From contig JANQQW010000074.1 in assembly GCA_028284885.1 (NCBI GenBank), positions 25,365-89,364 on the forward strand: a stretch of DNA of 64,000 nucleotides, given 5' to 3'. Below are positions 18,221 through 30,156 of the stretch, in pieces. Below the pieces are notes generated by a model, which was not told the origin of the DNA, ran no database searches, and saw only the letters and a list, made by a program, of their open reading frames with translations. The position numbers and the translations under genes are program-made. The stretch comes from Planctomycetaceae bacterium. GTDB taxonomy: Bacteria > Planctomycetota > Planctomycetia > Planctomycetales > Planctomycetaceae. Position 1 is the stretch's first letter. Every line of letters starts with the position of its first letter.

Positions 18221-20502
18221 GTGGACTTCTCAACTGGCTCAACGAACGAACCGACTTTCGCCGGCTTGGCCACGAACTGCTCTACGAGCGAATCCCCGGC
18301 GGGGCCCGGTGGCGGTACGTCTGGGGCAGCACGCTCGTCTTCACGTTCGTGCTCCAGGTGATCACCGGCTTCATGCTGTGGTCCGCCTACAGCCCGTCCG
18401 CCCAGTCGGCCTGGGAGAGCGTGTACTACATTCAGCACGAGATGTACCTCGGCTGGCTGGTCCGCGGCATCCACCACTACGCCGCCCAGTTCATGGTGGT
18501 GCTCATGGTGTTCCACGTCGTGCAGATCGTGCACGACGGCGCCTACAAGGCGCCCCGCGAGATCAACTTCTGGCTCGGCATCGTCCTGATGCAGATCGTC
18601 CTCGGGCTCGCGCTGACCGGATACCTGCTGCCGTGGGACCAGAAGGGGTACTACGCGACCCGCGTGGCGACGAACATCGCGGCGGCGACCCCCGTCGTCG
18701 GCCAGCAGATCCAGACGATCGCCCAGGGGGGCCCCGAGTACGGCCACCACACGCTCACGCGATTCTTCGCGCTCCACGCGGGCATTCTGCCGGCGCTGCT
18801 CGTCGGTTTCCTCGCCCTGCACATCGCCGCCTTCCGCAAGCACGGCGTCACCCCCGCGAACCCGGACCGCGCACCGGACGTCGCCTTCTGGCCGGACCAG
18901 GTGCTACGGGACTCCGTGGCGTGCCTCGCCGTTCTCGCGGCCGTCATGGGACTCGCCATGTGGCGGGGGGCGGAACTGAACCCGCCGGCGGATCCGTCGG
19001 AGTCGTTCTCCGCCGCCCGGCCGGAGTGGTACTTCCTGTTCCTGTTCCGGTTCCTGAAGTTCGAGTGGGTCGAGCACTTCGGCCTCGCGTTCGGGGCGAT
19101 CTACGTCCCCGGCGCGTTGATGCTCGTCTTCACGCTGATGCCGATCCTCTCGTACTTCCGTTGGGGGCACCGCTTCAACCTCGTCTTCCTGTGGACGGTG
19201 ATCGCCGGGTCGCTCGTCTTGACAGTGGTCGCCGTGAAGGAGGACCGCGAGGACGAGGGACATCAACTTGCCCTGTTCAACGCGGAACGCGACGCCGAGC
19301 GGATCGTGGAACTGGCCCAGGGAGAGGACCGCATTCCCGTCCAGGGCGCGATCACGCTGCTGCGGAACGACCCGTTCTCGCAGGGGCCGCGGATCTTCGC
19401 GCAGAAGTGTGCCTCCTGCCACCGCTGGGACGGCCACGACGGTCGCGGCGCGCTCGTGATGGAGACCGACCCGGAGACCGGCGAGCCCCGCGTCGCGGCC
19501 CCCACGGCCGTCGATCTCGCCGACTTCGCCGGCCGCGAGTGGGCTCGGGCCATCGTGCTGGACTACGGCGACCACTTCGCCCCGCTGAAGAACGCCGGCT
19601 GGTACACCCAGTTCAAGGCGTGGGAGAAGGCGGTCGCGGACGGCGACGAGTCCGACGACCTGCGGATGGCCATTCACACTGCAGCGGTCGGCGCGGAACT
19701 CTCCGTCAAGGAGTCGTCGCTCCGCCTCGCAGAACTCCGGCACGCGCGCCTCGAGACGCGCCGGACGGCCCTTGCAGCGGACGCCGAGAAGGGGATCGAC
19801 GTCGAGGACGAGGCGGCGAAGCTCGACGAACGGCTCACCGAGTCGAACGAGGGGATCACGGCCCTGAACGCCGAGATCGACCAGTTGAAGGCCGACCTCC
19901 AGTCCGGGCCGGGCGACGCGACGGCGGCCGACCTACTCGCTACGGTCGCGGAAACGATCCTCGACCCCGCGACCTCCGAGATGGCGGACTGGTCGGCCAG
20001 CAGCCGCGAGGCCCTGCTCGACGAGGCGAACGCGAAGCACCTCGAGGGACTGATCGAGTACCTCGCCTCACTCGGCGGCCGTGCGGACGTCGACCTCGAC
20101 CGGGAGAAGGTCGATCTCGGCCGGACCGTTGCCTTCGAAGGCGTGCTCGCCAAGGGCGAGACCGCCGGCGCCTGCACCGACTGCCACGACACGATGCAGG
20201 ACGAAGAAGGGGGCGACGCGGATTTCGTGCTCACCGGCGAGGGCTACGGCTACCCGGACCTCTCGACCTATGGCTCCGCCACGTGGCTGAAGGCCTTCCT
20301 CGGCGACCCCGGGACCGAGCAGTTCTACGGGCTGAAGAACCACATGCCGGCCTACGGCGACCGACTCACCGAGGACGAACTGGACCTCCTCGTCCGCTGG
20401 ATGCTCCGCGACTACGGCACCCCCACCGAGGTCCACGACTACCCCAGCCGCAAGGAGGAGCTCGCCAAGGCCCTCGCCGCCCAGGCGGCACCCGCCGAGT
20501 GA
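18217..20502 (+). CDS. Cytochrome b6/subunit IV fused to a di-haem cytochrome c
   Basis: 761 residues. Residues 1-240 are cytochrome b6-like, with haem ligands His86/His100 and His187/His202. The 14-residue spacing of the second pair is the b6 type. Residues about 240-345 match the C-terminal half (subunit IV), with ARPEWYFLFLF. After the last membrane helix come a periplasmic c-type domain with CASCH (398-402), a coiled coil (about 485-570) and a second haem motif CTDCH (653-657) followed by a MPAYGDRLT methionine-ligand segment. The gene therefore encodes quinol-oxidising cytochrome b and its cytochrome c acceptor on one chain. It overlaps the Rieske gene by 4 bases. Confidence 0.9.
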   Translation: MSGLLNWLNERTDFRRLGHELLYERIPGGARWRYVWGSTLVFTFVLQVITGFMLWSAYSPSAQSAWESVYYIQHEMYLGWLVRGIHHYAAQFMVVLMVFHVVQIVHDGAYKAPREINFWLGIVLMQIVLGLALTGYLLPWDQKGYYATRVATNIAAATPVVGQQIQTIAQGGPEYGHHTLTRFFALHAGILPALLVGFLALHIAAFRKHGVTPANPDRAPDVAFWPDQVLRDSVACLAVLAAVMGLAMWRGAELNPPADPSESFSAARPEWYFLFLFRFLKFEWVEHFGLAFGAIYVPGALMLVFTLMPILSYFRWGHRFNLVFLWTVIAGSLVLTVVAVKEDREDEGHQLALFNAERDAERIVELAQGEDRIPVQGAITLLRNDPFSQGPRIFAQKCASCHRWDGHDGRGALVMETDPETGEPRVAAPTAVDLADFAGREWARAIVLDYGDHFAPLKNAGWYTQFKAWEKAVADGDESDDLRMAIHTAAVGAELSVKESSLRLAELRHARLETRRTALAADAEKGIDVEDEAAKLDERLTESNEGITALNAEIDQLKADLQSGPGDATAADLLATVAETILDPATSEMADWSASSREALLDEANAKHLEGLIEYLASLGGRADVDLDREKVDLGRTVAFEGVLAKGETAGACTDCHDTMQDEEGGDADFVLTGEGYGYPDLSTYGSATWLKAFLGDPGTEQFYGLKNHMPAYGDRLTEDELDLLVRWMLRDYGTPTEVHDYPSRKEELAKALAAQAAPAE

Positions 20503-20506
20503 GTTC

Positions 20507-21538
20507 TCACATCGACGACCAGTCGAGGACGACCTTGCCGGACTCGCCGGAGTTCATCGCGGCGAAGGCCTGCTCGAACTCGCTGGCGTGCAGGCGGTGC
20601 GTGATGATCGGGGAGATGTCGAGCCCGCCCTGCAGCATGACGGTCATCTTGTACCACGTCTCGTACATCTCGCGGCCGTAGATGCCCTTGATGGTGAGCA
20701 TGTTGAAGATCACCGTGTTCCAGTCGATGGCGATCTCCTTGGGCGGGATCCCGAGCATGGCGATTTTCCCGCCGTGGCACATGTTGGCCAGCATGTCGCG
20801 GAAGGCGTGCTCGTTGCCGGACATCTCGAGGCCGACGTCGAAGCCCTCTTGCATGCCGAGTTCCTTCTGCACGTCGGCGATCGTCTCGCTCCGGACGTCG
20901 ATCGTCCGCGTCGCCCCCATCTTCTTCGCGAGTTCCAGGCGGTAGGGGTTCACGTCGGTGACGACGACGTACCGGGCCCCGGCGTACTGGCAGACGGCAG
21001 CCGCCATGCAGCCGATCGGTCCGGCCCCGGTGATGAGCACGTCCTCGCCCAGCACGTCGAAGCTGAGCGCCGTGTGCACCGCGTTGCCGAACGGGTCGAA
21101 GATGCTGGCGATGTCGCGGTCGATGCCGTCGGCGTGGTGCCAGACGTTCGTCTGCGGGATGGAGATGTACTCGGCGAACGCCCCGGTCCGGTTCACGCCG
21201 ATCCCCTCCGTGTACGCGCAGAGGTGACGACGGCCGGCGAGACAGTTCCGGCAGCGGCCGCAGACGACGTGCCCTTCGCCGCTGACGATCTCGCCCGGGA
21301 AGAAGTCCATCACGTTCGAGCCGACCTCGACGACCTCGCCGACGAACTCGTGGCCGACGACCATCGGGACGGGAATGGTCTTCTGGGCCCAGGAGTCCCA
21401 GTTGTAGATGTGGAGGTCGGTGCCGCAGACACCGGTCTTCTCGATCCGGACGAGGACGTCGTTGATGCCGACCTCCGGCTCCGGGACGTCCTCCAACCAG
21501 AGACCAACTTCGGACTTGCGTTTGACGAGGGCTTTCAC
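20507..21538 (-). CDS. tdh: L-threonine 3-dehydrogenase
   Basis: A 343-residue zinc medium-chain dehydrogenase that oxidises threonine to 2-amino-3-ketobutyrate. It aligns by eye with E. coli Tdh throughout: [11 protein letters not shown] with the catalytic Cys, [15 protein letters not shown], the structural zinc cysteines [24 protein letters not shown], the Rossmann [20 protein letters not shown], and [16 protein letters not shown]. The GTG at 21538 gives the family length; upstream starts add low-complexity residues. The partner kbl is not adjacent. It shares a 215-bp divergent region with metH, linking glycine/serine supply to one-carbon metabolism by position only. Confidence 0.93.
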   Translation of the reverse strand: MKALVKRKSEVGLWLEDVPEPEVGINDVLVRIEKTGVCGTDLHIYNWDSWAQKTIPVPMVVGHEFVGEVVEVGSNVMDFFPGEIVSGEGHVVCGRCRNCLAGRRHLCAYTEGIGVNRTGAFAEYISIPQTNVWHHADGIDRDIASIFDPFGNAVHTALSFDVLGEDVLITGAGPIGCMAAAVCQYAGARYVVVTDVNPYRLELAKKMGATRTIDVRSETIADVQKELGMQEGFDVGLEMSGNEHAFRDMLANMCHGGKIAMLGIPPKEIAIDWNTVIFNMLTIKGIYGREMYETWYKMTVMLQGGLDISPIITHRLHASEFEQAFAAMNSGESGKVVLDWSSM

Positions 21539-21644
21539 GAGGTCACCGTTGGCGTCGCTCGGGGTGCAGGCAGACGTGGCTTGCCCCGGCGGGCAACGGC
21601 ACTTTACGTCCGCGAGGCGGGATCGATAGGCTACGTCGCTCCGA

Positions 21645-21677
21645 CCTTGGCCGCAAACCAAGGCACCGGCGTACAAT
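21645..21677 (+). promoter_or_regulatory. Candidate metH promoter with overlapping inverted repeat
   Basis: TACAAT (21672-21677) matches five of six -10 positions, with TTGGCC (21647-21652) 19 bases upstream as a weak -35. A 6-bp inverted repeat, CCTTGG-N7-CCAAGG (21645-21663), overlaps the -35 region and could be an operator. The start of metH is 76 bases downstream. I searched the leader for cobalamin- or SAH-riboswitch cores and saw none. Confidence 0.35.
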
Positions 21678-21753
21678 CCCGACGACGTTGTGAACCACGG
21701 TCTGCGGGACTCTTCGAGCGCGCTTCCGTTCCCGCCCGCCCTGAAGGTAAACG

Positions 21754-25497
<3,744 letters not shown>

Positions 25498-25580
25498 TCC
25501 CGCGACCCGCTTGCAGCGAGCGTCCCGTCGTGATTCGATACCGTCCGGCTGATCGAACACCCGAACACGGGACTTGGACC

Positions 25581-26252
25581 ATGCGCTGGACGACCTCTGT
25601 CACGATGTTGCTGCTCTTGGCCGTCGTCGGGTGCGATCCGTCGGGGGGCGAGAACGGGGGGGACGGTTGGCTGGCACCAGCCAGTTCACGCGACCGCATG
25701 CGGCTGGACCGGATCGCGGTCGTGTACCAGTCGGGCGACCTGGAGACGGCGATCCCCCAGCTGGAGGGGTACACGACCGAGTACCCGAAGGACGAGTTGG
25801 CGTGGACGATCCTCGGGAACGCGTACGAGTCCGCCGAGCGGATCGAAGAAGCCCAGGCCGCCTACGACAAGGCGCTGGAGATCGAGCCGCGGATGTTCCA
25901 GGCGATCACCGGGCTGGGCATCCTGCACCGGCAGCGCGGCGACTACGACGCTGCCATGGAGTGCTACGAACGGGCGGTCGAGATCGACCCGACCTACGCC
26001 GAGGCCTACTCGAGCATGACGGTGATCGCCCTCAAACGGAACGACGACAAGGCCGCGGTCCGGTACGCCCAGAAGGGCTACGCTCTCAGCAGTTCGGAAC
26101 CGGGCATTGCCGCCAACCTGGCCGTCGCCTACCACTACGACGGCCAGTTCCAGAAGCGGGACGAGATGACGGAGCGGGCGGAGGAACTGGGTTACGGCAA
26201 GATCGACGTGCTGAAGCAGATCTACGCCGGCGAGGTCACCGTCCGCGACTGA
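25581..26252 (+). CDS. TPR lipoprotein
   Basis: 223 residues. The signal sequence ends in LAVVGC, a lipobox with Cys18 as the lipidated residue, followed by a Gly-rich linker. Then come four to five tetratricopeptide repeats (for example AWTILGNAYESAERIEEAQAAYDKALEIEP and AMECYERAVEIDPTYAEAY). It should be anchored to a membrane in the periplasm and act as a protein-interaction scaffold; no enzyme motif is present. It lies downstream of metH and could be co-transcribed, though no functional link is evident. Confidence 0.82.
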   Translation: MRWTTSVTMLLLLAVVGCDPSGGENGGDGWLAPASSRDRMRLDRIAVVYQSGDLETAIPQLEGYTTEYPKDELAWTILGNAYESAERIEEAQAAYDKALEIEPRMFQAITGLGILHRQRGDYDAAMECYERAVEIDPTYAEAYSSMTVIALKRNDDKAAVRYAQKGYALSSSEPGIAANLAVAYHYDGQFQKRDEMTERAEELGYGKIDVLKQIYAGEVTVRD

Positions 26253-26263
26253 CGGCCGACCAC

Positions 26264-27742
26264 TCAGTCGAGTTCGAACCTGGTCGCGTCCTCGGCGTCG
26301 AGCTTTCGCAGTTCCTCCACGTCGGCCTTCAGCCGGACGATCTTCTCCGGATCGAGGAAGCGGCGGACCCGGTCGCGGGTGGCGGCGACCTGCTTCTCGA
26401 TCTGGAAGGCGGCCCGCACGTTGCCGGACTGCTTCGCCCGTTCGAGCGGGCGGGTGTGCAAGCGGTCGAGTTCGTCGTTCAGCGAGTCGATCGTCGGCAG
26501 GGCTCCGAGCTCCGCCAGCAGCGGATCGACGTTCTCCCAGTCGGCGTCTCGCGCGAGCACGCGGATGCGGCGGACAAGTGTCTCGCGTGCGGCGACCGCG
26601 TCGATCAACCGGGCGTTCAGTCGTTCGATTCCCCCCTCGACCTCGAGGCGAGGTGAGTCGTCCGGGACTTCGAGCCGGAGTTCACGTGTCGCGCCCGGCA
26701 AGATAGGGACACGTGCGACGACGGCGGACCCACTGCGGACGTACAGCCACGCGAACCCGCCCGTCGCCGGACGCGGGACCGAAACCGCACCGTCACGGTC
26801 GGAGAGCAGTTCGACCGGCTCGCCGGTCGGCTCGTCTGACGGGAGCTTCTTCTTCACGACCTCGACTCTCGTGCCGGCTGCAGGCACCGGCGCATCGCCA
26901 CGTCGCACGAGAACGACGCGGGTCCGTTCGCTCCGTGCCCGCACCGCGAGCCCCACCACCTGAACTCGACGCCCGACGCGTGTGCCGAGCGGGGCCCGGT
27001 ACCCGGAGAGGACCGTTGCCCGCACCCGCGAGTCCTCGACCGACTCGACCGCCAGGTACGTCCACGGGACCGGTTGCACGCGGAGCAACGTCCCGTCGCG
27101 GTCGAAGTAGCGCAGGAACGGCACCAGGACCGTCCCCTGACGAACGGCCGCCGCACTCCGGTCAAGCCGGGTGAATGCCACCGCCAACGGCTCCAACTCC
27201 GCCGTTGTCCCGTCGAGCGAGGTCAGTGTCGCCACCGGCGCGTAGGCGTCGTGCAGCGCAGCGAACAACGTCGTCCCCAGCGCATCGACCCGGCCGGTTC
27301 GACGAGTGACGACGGCTCCGACGTGACCGGTCGCCGTGTCGCGTTCGACGGCGAGGATGCGAAGTCGCTGCAGCGGGTCCTCCACTTCCGCCGGCAACAC
27401 GGCCAGCAGGAACCGCTTGTCGTACGCCGGTGCCTCGCCCCGCGAGAGGGTGTTCGCCAGCCTCGCCAAGTCGTCGGCGTCCTCGACCCCGAAGCGATGC
27501 ACCACGTTGACCTCGGCCTGCCAAGAGGCCCCGAACACCGTTCGGATTCGGCCAACGACCGCAGCGCGGGCCGCCGCTCGGACTCGGCCGGTCAACCGGC
27601 CGTCGTCGCCGAACAGCACACGCACGTCGGCCGCGCAAGGTCGCGTGGCGAACTCCGCCCGCTCGTCGGCCCCACGGCTGTGAGACGCCCACGCGACCGT
27701 GAGGAGAGCCGAGCAGACGAGTCTCGTCGTGAATCCGTGCAT
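26264..27742 (-). CDS. Secreted protein with C-terminal coiled coil, last gene of ExbBD operon
   Basis: 492 residues with a signal peptide (LVCSALLTVAWASHSRG). The middle is beta-rich. It has a region reminiscent of small beta domains (VLVRRGDAPVPAAGTRVEV) and a carboxypeptidase-regulatory/Ig-like stretch (LLSDRDGAVSVPRPATGGFAWLYVR). The last 120 residues are helical and charged (LNARLIDAVAARETLVRR, then IVRLKADVEELRKLDAED), consistent with a coiled coil. I recognise no family. Its ATG shares one base with the upstream stop (TGATG), so it is translationally coupled to the peptide-binding-like protein and probably works with it in the periplasm. Confidence 0.7.
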   Translation of the reverse strand: MHGFTTRLVCSALLTVAWASHSRGADERAEFATRPCAADVRVLFGDDGRLTGRVRAAARAAVVGRIRTVFGASWQAEVNVVHRFGVEDADDLARLANTLSRGEAPAYDKRFLLAVLPAEVEDPLQRLRILAVERDTATGHVGAVVTRRTGRVDALGTTLFAALHDAYAPVATLTSLDGTTAELEPLAVAFTRLDRSAAAVRQGTVLVPFLRYFDRDGTLLRVQPVPWTYLAVESVEDSRVRATVLSGYRAPLGTRVGRRVQVVGLAVRARSERTRVVLVRRGDAPVPAAGTRVEVVKKKLPSDEPTGEPVELLSDRDGAVSVPRPATGGFAWLYVRSGSAVVARVPILPGATRELRLEVPDDSPRLEVEGGIERLNARLIDAVAARETLVRRIRVLARDADWENVDPLLAELGALPTIDSLNDELDRLHTRPLERAKQSGNVRAAFQIEKQVAATRDRVRRFLDPEKIVRLKADVEELRKLDAEDATRFELD

Positions 27743-30156
27743 CACTTCGGCTCCGTCGGGTAGACGGGACGCACGACCCACCGCTCGACGTCGCGGTAGA
27801 CCGAGGCGACGGGAACGTCCTTCGACGTCGTCGGGCGGACGTTCGTGCGGAGCGCGAAGAACCCGTCGAGCTCCCAGAGCGGGACGTACCGCACGTCGTC
27901 GTGCAGGGCTCGGTGCAGCCGGTGCATCCGGTCCTCCGCCTCCGACCAGCTGCTCGTTCGTTCGAGAGCCAGCAGTTCGCTCCTCAGCCAGTCCGGCAGG
28001 ACGCCGAGATCCTGCAGCCGAGCGGTCGGGCGAGTGACGAGGAACGGCCAGAGCTCGAGCAGCGGCTCGGCCATCGTCACGCTGCGGTAGAGCACGTCCC
28101 ACCGGGGCTCGGACTCGCCGGCGTACTCCGCCTCCGTGACGACCGTCGCGGTGATCCCGGCGCGCCGCCAGTCGTCCACGATCTCCTCGGCCGCCTCGAC
28201 GGCGAGATCGTCCCCGACGACGAGCACTCGAAGGTCCGGCAGCGACTTCAGTTGGCGCTTCGCGGAGAGACGAAGGGCGACCGCCAACCCGAGGTCGTAC
28301 CGGTGCGGTCTGACGTTGCCGTCGTACAACGTCGACCGGCTCGGCCACGGGGCGGTCACCCGCCGACCGTACGGCGAGTTCTCCGTGCGCAGCACGACGT
28401 CGCGCATCACGCGGCGGACGTCCGTTGCGAAGGCGACGGCACGGCGGAAGGACTGGTTACGGAGGGCGGGCGAGTCCCAGTTGAACTGCAGCACGTGCGT
28501 TCGCGGGAGCACCAGCGGTCGAACGTCGATCCGTTCGTCGGCCGCCAGCACGTTGACGTCGAAAGGGCGAACGTGCGGCAGCAGGTCGATCTCGTCCCGG
28601 AGGAGGGCCTGGAGAGCGTCGTCCCGGTTCCGGTAGCGGCGTTCGACGATCTCCGCGACGTGGTACGCCTCCGTCCGCTGGCCATCCGGTTCGGGCAACA
28701 CGCGGAGGAACCGACGGACGGAGTCGCCGGACGGATCGACGGTCGGCGGGCCCGCGGGGTCCGGTTCGGCGAGGCGAAACCGGCCGGTCGGAGAGGTCTC
28801 GTCGGTCCTCGTCACCGTGGCGAGCAGCGCCTCCGGGCGAAGCGGCGTGCGGCGGAAACGGACGGAGGCGTCGTAGGGGGACGTGGTGACGGCCCGATCG
28901 ACGAGGGCCGCGAGACGTTCGTCGTACGCACGGTCCGCCGGATCGACTCGCCGCCGGACCGACTCGACGAACTCCCTCGCCGTGAGCGGCGGTGCGGACT
29001 CCCACCGTTCTCGCCCGCGACGGAACGAGAGTTCGAGTCCGCGACCGAGATCGACCGGTTCCCACGACCGCACGGCCGGGTGACGGTAGACGACACGGTC
29101 CACGACCCGGTCGATCTCGAACGGCGACGTACTCGTCAGTTCGTCTCGCCGCCGTTGGGCCCACGTTCGTACCGGCAACGGCCCCGCGCTCTCGCCGAAG
29201 TCCCGCACGCCGACCCGCAGCCGCTGCCAGCGGTTCCACGTTCGCTCGTGCAACGGCCTCAGTCCCTCGGCCGCGGGCCACACGTGGGCCGCGCGGTCGG
29301 CGAGATCGACGGCCCGTTCGTGCTCCCCCGCCTGCTCGGCGACGACGGCGATCCCGGCGAGCTGACGGGCACGCCCTTCGAGCTCCGCACGCCAACGCTT
29401 CTCGACCTCGTGCCCCGGCAGCCGCCGGCCGAGTCGCGCGAGGAAGTACCGCGCCCGACGGAACTCCTCGTCGTCGACGGCGGCGGCCACGAGCCGGTCG
29501 GCGACGCGGGCCACGCGGTCGACGGCCTCGTCCACGCCGCGGTCACGGTCGTAGAGCTCCTCGGCGAAGACGAGCGCCTCCTCCAAGCGTCCCTCCGCGA
29601 GTCGTCGGTCGGCCTGGGCGGCGAGCAACTCGTTCTGGACGACGTCGATTCCCGGCCAGTCCGGACTCCGACGGACCAACGGGAACAGCAGCTCGTACGC
29701 ACCGCGGTGGTCCGCCTCGTTCAGCAGGCGGCGGACGCGGCCCAGAAGCAGATCCTCGTGGTGCACGATCTGCGCGATCTTCGAGACCGGCAGCCGGTAC
29801 TCCGTCGTGTCGTCGCCCGGCAACTGCACGACCAGGAACCGAATCTCCTCGCGTTGCCGCTCGATCTCGGCCCGCTGCTCGTCCGTCCGACCAACGCGTT
29901 CACGAAGTTGCTGCCGCTTCGTCTCGATCTTCTCCAGCGTGTTCGGTCGAGGGTAGACGGCCTGCACGACGAGGACGTCCGAGTTCTCCAGCACGATCCA
30001 GTCGATGCGAGGCCCCTTGACCAGTTCCTTCACCGTGGGCAGCGTCATGTCCTCGAGTTTCTTCAGCGGCTCGTCGCGGACGGGGGCGTCGTCCGCCGAG
30101 GCGAGATCGGCTCCCACCGAGAACGCGGCGAGCAGCAGGGTGAAGAAGCGGGTCAC
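27742..30156 (-). CDS. Large secreted protein with C-terminal peptide-binding (SBP family 5)-like domain
   Basis: 804 residues with a signal peptide (MTRFFTLLLAAFSVGADLASA). Residues about 60-330 are charged and helical, with TPR-like helix pairs (RLLNEADHRGAYELLFPLV, EALVFAEELYDRDR). Residues about 350-800 look like an oligopeptide/nickel-type solute-binding protein. The hallmark segment LRNQSFRRAVAFATDVRRV corresponds to the FRxAlxyAiDR region of SBP family 5, and RYVPLWELDGFFALRTNV near the end matches that family's C-terminal strand. There is no permease or ABC ATPase beside it; the neighbours are ExbB/ExbD genes. The GTG start overlaps the previous stop as GTGA. Ligand unknown. Confidence 0.7.
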   Translation of the reverse strand: MTRFFTLLLAAFSVGADLASADDAPVRDEPLKKLEDMTLPTVKELVKGPRIDWIVLENSDVLVVQAVYPRPNTLEKIETKRQQLRERVGRTDEQRAEIERQREEIRFLVVQLPGDDTTEYRLPVSKIAQIVHHEDLLLGRVRRLLNEADHRGAYELLFPLVRRSPDWPGIDVVQNELLAAQADRRLAEGRLEEALVFAEELYDRDRGVDEAVDRVARVADRLVAAAVDDEEFRRARYFLARLGRRLPGHEVEKRWRAELEGRARQLAGIAVVAEQAGEHERAVDLADRAAHVWPAAEGLRPLHERTWNRWQRLRVGVRDFGESAGPLPVRTWAQRRRDELTSTSPFEIDRVVDRVVYRHPAVRSWEPVDLGRGLELSFRRGRERWESAPPLTAREFVESVRRRVDPADRAYDERLAALVDRAVTTSPYDASVRFRRTPLRPEALLATVTRTDETSPTGRFRLAEPDPAGPPTVDPSGDSVRRFLRVLPEPDGQRTEAYHVAEIVERRYRNRDDALQALLRDEIDLLPHVRPFDVNVLAADERIDVRPLVLPRTHVLQFNWDSPALRNQSFRRAVAFATDVRRVMRDVVLRTENSPYGRRVTAPWPSRSTLYDGNVRPHRYDLGLAVALRLSAKRQLKSLPDLRVLVVGDDLAVEAAEEIVDDWRRAGITATVVTEAEYAGESEPRWDVLYRSVTMAEPLLELWPFLVTRPTARLQDLGVLPDWLRSELLALERTSSWSEAEDRMHRLHRALHDDVRYVPLWELDGFFALRTNVRPTTSKDVPVASVYRDVERWVVRPVYPTEPK

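Noticed and set aside
21539..21753. Cobalamin or SAH riboswitch ahead of metH
   Set aside because: No B12-box or SAH-aptamer core could be recognised in the 215 bases.
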